A stretch of 64,000 nt of DNA from an uncultured Clostridia bacterium. GTDB lineage: Bacteria > Bacillota > Clostridia > Lachnospirales > Cellulosilyticaceae. The translations under genes were made by a program, and so were the position numbers. The DNA is taken from NCBI GenBank assembly GCA_937921505.1, contig CAKZUB010000014.1, positions 1 through 64,000 of the forward strand, read 5' to 3'. Positions 58,922-64,000 of the stretch are shown here, piece after piece. Each line of letters starts with the position of its first letter. Positions within the stretch are counted from its first letter, which is position 1. Under the pieces are notes generated by a model. That model saw only the letters and a program-made list of their open reading frames with translations, made no database searches and had not been told where the DNA came from.

Positions 58922-59524
58922 TTATAACCCTAATATGCCGGTACCACTAGCCAAAAGAAAACCTAGAAATCCTAAAATCCCTCCGATAAGTCCAAGCCCT
59001 ATAATAACAAGCTGAACAATACAAATGATTTTAATGATTTCTTTTTTACTTCCTGTAATGTATGGCATACCTATATATTGCAAATAAACACAATAAATAC
59101 TTGCTGCAAATCCCACTCCAAAAGAAACGATAGGAATTCTAACTGCTAGGCCTGCCAAAGAAGTAATAAGTACTAAATAAGCTGAAAAATTTATGAGTTT
59201 AATATAATCTGTACTTCCTTTAGCAATAAGTGATACAATCAGTAAAAAGACTCCTCCGAGTGCCATTGCTAGTGGTGTTCCAATAATTGATGTAAAACCC
59301 GCTATTCCTCCTGTAATAAACCCAAATACTGTTGCTGCAATTGTTATAAGAATAATTTGCATCAAATCAACTTGATTATTTTGTGCAATCTCTTCCATAA
59401 CCTTCATAGGCTGTGTAAAAACACTTAGCCAAAGGTTTAATTTGGTTTTAACTGTTTTTTCATCAAAGCTTACACTGCCTATACTGCTTCCATTAAAAGA
59501 ATTCTTGTTATTATTATTTTCCAT
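58922..59524 (-). CDS. Yip1-domain membrane protein
   Basis: An Asn-rich head (MENNNNKNSFNGSS) is followed by five helices (residues about 52-195), with LWLSVFTQPMKVMEEIAQ and Gly-rich spans typical of the Yip1/YIPF fold in bacteria. Function is unknown. It lies 30 bases after the coiled-coil membrane protein and shares its direction. Confidence 0.7.
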   Translation of the reverse strand: MENNNNKNSFNGSSIGSVSFDEKTVKTKLNLWLSVFTQPMKVMEEIAQNNQVDLMQIILITIAATVFGFITGGIAGFTSIIGTPLAMALGGVFLLIVSLIAKGSTDYIKLINFSAYLVLITSLAGLAVRIPIVSFGVGFAASIYCVYLQYIGMPYITGSKKEIIKIICIVQLVIIGLGLIGGILGFLGFLLASGTGILGL

Positions 59525-59554
59525 AATATCCCCCTTAAATAGTAATCAATCATA

Positions 59555-61006
59555 TTATATGTTGCTCATGGTTAAATTGCCTATTTCAAACAAGTTTTTA
59601 ACTTGTATGATTTTCTCATTTAATTTCTTATTGAGACTGACTCTTTCATTATAAAGATCTTGAAGCTCTTGTTCATTTTGCTCATATCCTGTCTCTTGTT
59701 TAACAACCTCTACTTGTTTTTCTAGTTCATCTGTCTGATTAGTCATTTGCTTTAACTCTTCTATTTGAAGTTGTCTTGTTCGGCTTAGTGTATTAATACG
59801 TTCTAGGTTGCCTTTTGGTACTTCTATGTAGTAAGGATACTCATTACCTTTATGATTAGTTTTTGTTCCATTTAAATAAACATCTATATAGTATACACCT
59901 TCTTGATAGAACTCTGTTGTGCTAAGCTTAAGAATATATTTTTGACTGGATGATTTGTAGTTTCCAAATAGGTTTTTCCTTGGAACTGAGGCCTCATATT
60001 CCCCATTTCCATAGGATTTATCAATATACAGCGCCATATGAGCATAGTCCGTAAGTTTTTCAAGCTCTTGTTCTAAGTTAGATATCTCATATTTTAATCC
60101 ATTCATCCCTACTTTATTTGTTTCTATAAGCTTTAATTTATCACCTATTTCTACTTCTATCATTTGTTTTTTATTCATAAGATCAACTTCTTTTTCATCT
60201 AGCCGCTTATATTGACTACGCATAAGTTGGATTTGAGTATATGTATTCGTAAAATTTGCATACTCTTCACCTGCTAGAATTTTATTTTTATTTAAAAACT
60301 CAACCCAAGTATTAAGTACATCTAAATCAATAGGTTTTGTCTTAAGCTCTTTAAATAAAATTAGCTTAGCAGGCTCAGACTCAAGCTTACTAAAAATTTG
60401 ATTTCTTTTAATATCGGCGTCTTCCCCATCCATCATCAGTATACTATATAAATTAAACTGAAATTGGTCTAGTGGTAATGATTTAGGATAGATGGTTAAT
60501 ATGTGATAGAGCTTATCAATAAAATCGTTGGTTATCGCTGGTTTGTCTCCAAAATAGTAAAATAGTTCTTGATCAAGTGTACTTGCATCCATTCGCCTTA
60601 GATAATCTTGTAAAACAGTATTTTTCAAGTCTTGCATAAGTATCTGAATAAAAATTTTATGATCTTGGAAAAAAGCTTTTTTGTTATTGTACGCTTTGAT
60701 AATATCATATTGTCTTTCTATATTTAGCTTAGCTAAGTGCTCTTCTAAAAAGCTCATACCTTCTTCGGATGCCTCTTTAAGAAGATAGTCAATACCCTTC
60801 TTAAAGTACCAACTATCCTGTCTCGCCTCATTCTTTATATCTTTACTTAGTACTCTAATAATATTTGAAGTATCCCCTTTAATATGATAATTCATAAACT
60901 GCAGGGTATGCATATTAGCTGCAAGCACTCCCATGCTTAATGCTACTACGACCCCAATAATCCAAAGCCACTTATAGCGTCTAAGTTCTTCTTTTATTTT
61001 CTCCAT
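59555..61006 (-). CDS. Coiled-coil membrane protein of unknown function
   Basis: One N-terminal helix (YKWLWIIGVVVALSMGVLAA) precedes an extracytoplasmic helical region (to about 265), a coiled coil (KRLDEKEVDLMNKKQMIEVE, to about 320), a beta-rich insert (YILKLSTTEFYQEGVYYIDV) and a second coiled coil at 415-470. No catalytic motif is recognised. It may form an envelope scaffold with the Yip1-type protein; that is a guess from neighbourhood. Confidence 0.6.
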   Translation of the reverse strand: MEKIKEELRRYKWLWIIGVVVALSMGVLAANMHTLQFMNYHIKGDTSNIIRVLSKDIKNEARQDSWYFKKGIDYLLKEASEEGMSFLEEHLAKLNIERQYDIIKAYNNKKAFFQDHKIFIQILMQDLKNTVLQDYLRRMDASTLDQELFYYFGDKPAITNDFIDKLYHILTIYPKSLPLDQFQFNLYSILMMDGEDADIKRNQIFSKLESEPAKLILFKELKTKPIDLDVLNTWVEFLNKNKILAGEEYANFTNTYTQIQLMRSQYKRLDEKEVDLMNKKQMIEVEIGDKLKLIETNKVGMNGLKYEISNLEQELEKLTDYAHMALYIDKSYGNGEYEASVPRKNLFGNYKSSSQKYILKLSTTEFYQEGVYYIDVYLNGTKTNHKGNEYPYYIEVPKGNLERINTLSRTRQLQIEELKQMTNQTDELEKQVEVVKQETGYEQNEQELQDLYNERVSLNKKLNEKIIQVKNLFEIGNLTMSNI

Positions 61007-61181
61007 ATCTAATTCCTCATATTCTTAGTCATTTATTTCACCTACTCTCATTATACTTCATATATAACTACACTTATAGCCTTTATTCAACATTTTTATA
61101 CGGCATACACACTGTTCTATGCATTATTGTATCTGATATTACGGACTTTATCAAATGCCCCTACATCATTTCCTCCTTTTT

Positions 61182-62066
61182 CTAAAGTATTTCTTCTCCG
61201 TCTTCTACTATATCTCTTATTTCTATGGATTCACTATCTGTAATTGTAAAAGAATCTTCTATTAAAAAATAGCCATTAGCAAAAATATAAACCTTCCACT
61301 TCCCAAACATAGTGTTTTTATCAATAGGAAAACTATAATAAAGCAAGTACTCCTCCTCTTTGCTATTCGCACTCAAAGACTCTCCTGTATAACCATATAA
61401 CCTGCCATCTGGCCTATACCAAACAGCTACTACTTCACTTAACCCACTTATGTCTGTGCAAGCTATAGAATGAACAATCTGGCTGTCTTTAAAGATATTA
61501 AATATTTTTTTATTCTCAAAACTTTCCTCTTCTTGTTCAAAAGAGTGTGTGGCATATTGTATGATAGAAAGGTCATATTGTACACCTGCTGTATGGGCTC
61601 TTTGCCCATCATCATTTACTATCACAACTGATGTCACTTCATTATCTTGACCTATTATATACTTATCTGCCCAAGGATCATTAAGCGCAAGCTCATTATT
61701 AATAAAAAACTTATATTCATATTCTCCGGGCGCCAAGTCAACTGTAACAAACCAAATGCCTTGATCATCTTTTTGACATAGCGCTAGATTTTCATTCCAG
61801 TTATTAAATGAGCCTATTACTGATATACTATATATCTTAAATGCTTGTTGTTCTTCATAAATAAAGTAAGCTTTTTGCTTTTCTTGTGGTGTGATATCAC
61901 TTGGAATATCTTTTATACTTGAAGTGACTACTTCGCTCATATTCGTTGATTGTCTTGTATACCCAAATGTCCCTAGTACAATAAAAAATAAAATACCAAG
62001 TATCATAATAGTCGCCGAAATACCAAGACCTATAATTACTGAATGATCCTTTCTATTTTGTTGCAT
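61182..62066 (-). CDS. Membrane-anchored protein with a CBM48/AMPK-like glycogen-binding domain
   Basis: A single N-terminal helix (SVIIGLGISATIMILGILFF) precedes a domain with SVIGSFNNWNENLALCQ, GIWFVTVDLAPGEYEYKFFI and NDPWADKY: a CBM48 or AMPK-beta-like carbohydrate-binding fold. The C-terminal half is beta-rich (VAVWYRPDGRLYGY). It probably binds glycans outside the membrane. No enzyme domain follows. Confidence 0.78.
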   Translation of the reverse strand: MQQNRKDHSVIIGLGISATIMILGILFFIVLGTFGYTRQSTNMSEVVTSSIKDIPSDITPQEKQKAYFIYEEQQAFKIYSISVIGSFNNWNENLALCQKDDQGIWFVTVDLAPGEYEYKFFINNELALNDPWADKYIIGQDNEVTSVVIVNDDGQRAHTAGVQYDLSIIQYATHSFEQEEESFENKKIFNIFKDSQIVHSIACTDISGLSEVVAVWYRPDGRLYGYTGESLSANSKEEEYLLYYSFPIDKNTMFGKWKVYIFANGYFLIEDSFTITDSESIEIRDIVEDGEEIL

Positions 62067-62116
62067 TGTTGTTTCCCCCTATCTCTACACTTATTTCTTT
62101 TTATTTACACCTTTAT

Positions 62117-62170
62117 CCCCATTGCATACCCCAAGCTCTGCCCCTGATACTGCCATAAATGAAAAGTTCA
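62117..62170 (+). repeat. Dispersed REP-like repeat, copy D
   Basis: CCCCATTGCATACCCCAAGC, TCTGCCCCTGATACTGCCAT, AAATGAAAAGTTC resembles copies A-C; palindrome arms are mutated. It lies 51 bp upstream of the CBM48-domain gene, again just before a minus-strand gene start. Confidence 0.65.
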
Positions 62171-62293
62171 AAATCAAATAAGCTTTTTTCATATACTTAT
62201 GAATGGTTTCTTTAATATTGTATATTTTAATCTTATAAATCATTCCTATTACTGTTATAATAATACCACGTAAAAAATTAAAGGAGATTATAG

Positions 62294-62839
62294 ATGAAAG
62301 AATTATGGATTTTGTTTTCTGCCTTTGCCCGTGTAGGTTGTTTTACTTTTGGCGGCGGCTATGCTATGTTACCTATGTTGCAAAAAGAAGTAGTTGATAA
62401 ACATGGGTGGGCAACTGAAGCAGAAATTATGGATTACTATGCAATCGGTCAATGTACGCCTGGTGTTATTGCTATTAATACATCAACCTTTATTGGATAT
62501 AAGCAAAGAGGCATTCTTGGAGGTATAGCTGCTACATTAGGAATGATCTTTCCTTCACTTATTATTATCGCCCTTATTTCTTCAATTCTTCAGAATGTTA
62601 ATGATTTCCCCCTCATCCAACACGCCTTTGCAGGTGTAAGAGTTGTTGTTTCTGTCTTAGTCATTAATGTTATCGTAAGAATGCTAAGAACCGCTATTAT
62701 CGATTGGTTAGGCGCCACCTTATTTATAATATCCCTTATTATAGGATTATTCTTTAATATTTCTCTTGTCTATATTGTTATTTCTTCTGCCGTGATAGGT
62801 ATTGTTGCTAAAAAGGTAAGCGGGGTGAAAAAAGTATGA
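62294..62839 (+). CDS. chrA: Chromate transporter family half-protein (1)
   Basis: FARVGCFTFGGGYAMLPMLQ and QCTPGVIAINTSTFIGYKQ are the CHR-family motifs. At 181 residues it is a half-length (short-chain) subunit. It overlaps the next gene by four bases; such pairs jointly form the transporter for chromate or a related anion. Metal-resistance annotation is by family only. Confidence 0.88.
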   Translation: MKELWILFSAFARVGCFTFGGGYAMLPMLQKEVVDKHGWATEAEIMDYYAIGQCTPGVIAINTSTFIGYKQRGILGGIAATLGMIFPSLIIIALISSILQNVNDFPLIQHAFAGVRVVVSVLVINVIVRMLRTAIIDWLGATLFIISLIIGLFFNISLVYIVISSAVIGIVAKKVSGVKKV

Positions 62840-63399
62840 TTTATTTAACTCTTTTTGTAGAGTTCTTTAAAATCGGTTTATTCGCTGTAGGAGGTGGTCT
62901 GGCTACATTGCCTTTTTTGTATGCCTTAGCTGATAAGTATTCTTGGCTAGATGCCGCTGTTCTTCCTGATATGATAGCTATCTCTGAGTCTACTCCAGGC
63001 CCCATTGGTGTCAATATGGCTACATATGCCGGGTATTCTTCTGCTGGAGTACTCGGAGGGATTTTGGCAACTTTAGGCCTTATTACTCCTTCTATTATTA
63101 TTATTGTTTTAGTCGCTAAATTTCTTAATAGATTTAATGAGAATTTCTACGTACAAAGTGCTTTTTATGGTCTAAGACCAGCTGTAACAGCACTTATTTC
63201 ACTTGCAGGTTTTGAAGTTTTTAAAGTATCTATCATTACACTGGAGCAATTTAAACTTACGGAAAAATTAGTCGACTTTATTGATATCAAAGCAACTTTA
63301 TTATTTGCCGCTTTACTTTTTATAACAAATAAGACTAAAAAGCATCCGCTTGTCTATATACTCGGGGCAGCTCTTATAGGTATAGTCTTTAAAATTTAA
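62836..63399 (+). CDS. chrA: Chromate transporter family half-protein (2)
   Basis: FFKIGLFAVGGGLATLPFLY and ESTPGPIGVNMATYAGY are the matching CHR motifs. 187 residues. It overlaps the first half by four bases (ATGA). Each partner is the inverted-topology complement of the other, as known for paired short CHR proteins. Confidence 0.88.
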   Translation: MIYLTLFVEFFKIGLFAVGGGLATLPFLYALADKYSWLDAAVLPDMIAISESTPGPIGVNMATYAGYSSAGVLGGILATLGLITPSIIIIVLVAKFLNRFNENFYVQSAFYGLRPAVTALISLAGFEVFKVSIITLEQFKLTEKLVDFIDIKATLLFAALLFITNKTKKHPLVYILGAALIGIVFKI

Positions 63400-63495
63400 T
63401 AGCTAATCTAAGACCTTTTTTTACCCCCACCACCTTGTTTTCTAATCTAATCAGCAGTATTCTTATTGTGTTCTGCTTTGTAACATTCTTTCCTT

Positions 63496-63636
63496 GGGCA
63501 TATGCTAGATTCCTTTCTCCCTAGTATATGCCCTCTTCATCTAAGTTACATCCTTTCCCTACGATTCGATGACATTTGCAGAAATATTTTAAACAATAAA
63601 AAAGACATTGAAAGGCTCTATGCTCATCAATGTCTT
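63496..63636 (+). terminator. Two hairpins after the chr genes
   Basis: GGGCATATGCTAG (63496-63508) pairs with CTAGTATATGCCC (63521-63533) and is followed by TCTTCATCT, the more likely terminator. A second stem AAGACATTGA/TCAATGTCTT (63602-63636) has its T-run only on the minus strand. Nothing else is seen in 63400-63701. Confidence 0.45.
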
Positions 63637-63701
63637 ATAAGTATGGTTTGTTTATTATTGGAAATACTATGAATATACTTATAGAATCTGGAGGATCCTG
63701 C

Positions 63702-64000
63702 ATGAAATGTAAATTGTGTAATCATACTATTAATCCGACCCATAAAGTCTGTAATAAATGTGGCAAGCGCATTCACTCTCCACTCCACAAAAGCGGGTGG
63801 ATATGGGTTATCCCTATCATTTTTATGTTTATTGTATTGGGCGTATTTACATCTAAAGCTGATTATAAAGAGTATCCTGCACAAGTAAGCGAGCTATTTG
63901 ACCATGCTGAAACTGCTGCAGAAGCCACATTAACTTCTGGCTCTTTTATAGTGGGTAAAGACATTATTCCTGGGCGGTATATCATAACTACTAATAAGGG
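63702..64000 (+). CDS. Zinc-ribbon membrane protein (partial, runs off the window)
   Basis: The protein opens MKCKLCNHTINPTHKVCNKC, a zinc-ribbon (two C-x2-C pairs), followed by a helix (WIWVIPIIFMFIVLGVF) and an outer segment with GSFIVGKDIIPGRYIITT. That last motif recurs in repeat-containing Firmicutes envelope proteins. GGAGG lies seven bases before the ATG. The frame is open at the last base, so about 100 residues are seen. Confidence 0.65.
   Translation, partial: MKCKLCNHTINPTHKVCNKCGKRIHSPLHKSGWIWVIPIIFMFIVLGVFTSKADYKEYPAQVSELFDHAETAAEATLTSGSFIVGKDIIPGRYIITTNK

Noticed and set aside
63627..63884. Minus-strand ORF of 85 codons at the right edge
   Set aside because: The plus strand carries a better gene (63702 onward) with a zinc ribbon, a membrane helix and a strong ribosome site.

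Overview
The window looks like a chromosome segment of a low-GC Gram-positive anaerobe of the class Clostridia, possibly Lachnospirales and Cellulosilyticum-like. The grounds are the AT-rich codon use, strong AGGAGG ribosome sites, a large-type SRP RNA, radical-SAM and ferredoxin proteins and mannan-type sugar uptake. The genus is inference only; no 16S rRNA gene is present.

Layout. 0.2-10.7 kb: housekeeping and accessory genes (DUF488, a short UvrC-like nuclease, an ECF sigma/anti-sigma pair, a heterodimeric BmrCD-like ABC exporter behind a leader peptide and attenuator, a Dcd/EcsC/acetyltransferase operon). 10.9-12.2 kb: a MazEF toxin-antitoxin module bracketed by two direct copies of a ~320-bp highly structured repeat. 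12.2-47.5 kb: a large arsenic/phosphate island. It holds six ArsR-type repressors, a CoA-disulfide reductase operon, two complete Pst phosphate ABC systems, PhoU, an aquaporin, ArsC, intact acr3-arsD-arsA, decayed acr3/arsA/lipA/E2 remnants around an IS110 element, and an 11-gene operon (45.3 to 38.6 kb). That operon encodes dihydrolipoyl dehydrogenase, an HdrA-like protein, two ferredoxins, three Cys-rich DGC-domain proteins (one fused to a GcvH lipoyl-carrier domain), lipoate-protein ligase, a membrane thioredoxin, CcdA and an AhpD-like protein. The island ends with an ArsR / ArsP-like permease / small thioredoxin operon. 47.8-56 kb: an S41 peptidase and a GH130 glycoside-phosphorylase locus with a LacI regulator and a sugar ABC transporter. 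56-64 kb: SRP RNA, tadA, an oxidoreductase, membrane proteins, a split chromate-family transporter and the start of a zinc-ribbon protein.

How it fits together. Phosphate uptake (pstS1 operon, with three 11-bp-spaced Pho-box repeats) competes with arsenate entry. Arsenate is reduced by ArsC and arsenite leaves through Acr3/ArsA (ArsD-fed), possibly the aquaporin, and the ArsP-like permease. The lipoyl/DGC/Hdr-like operon carries an ArsR-style promoter nearly duplicated from that of the arsR-permease operon (TAGACA -35, 17-bp spacer, and the same operator sequence after the -10). It is the best candidate here for an undescribed system: a dithiol (lipoyl) carrier pathway wired to arsenic sensing.
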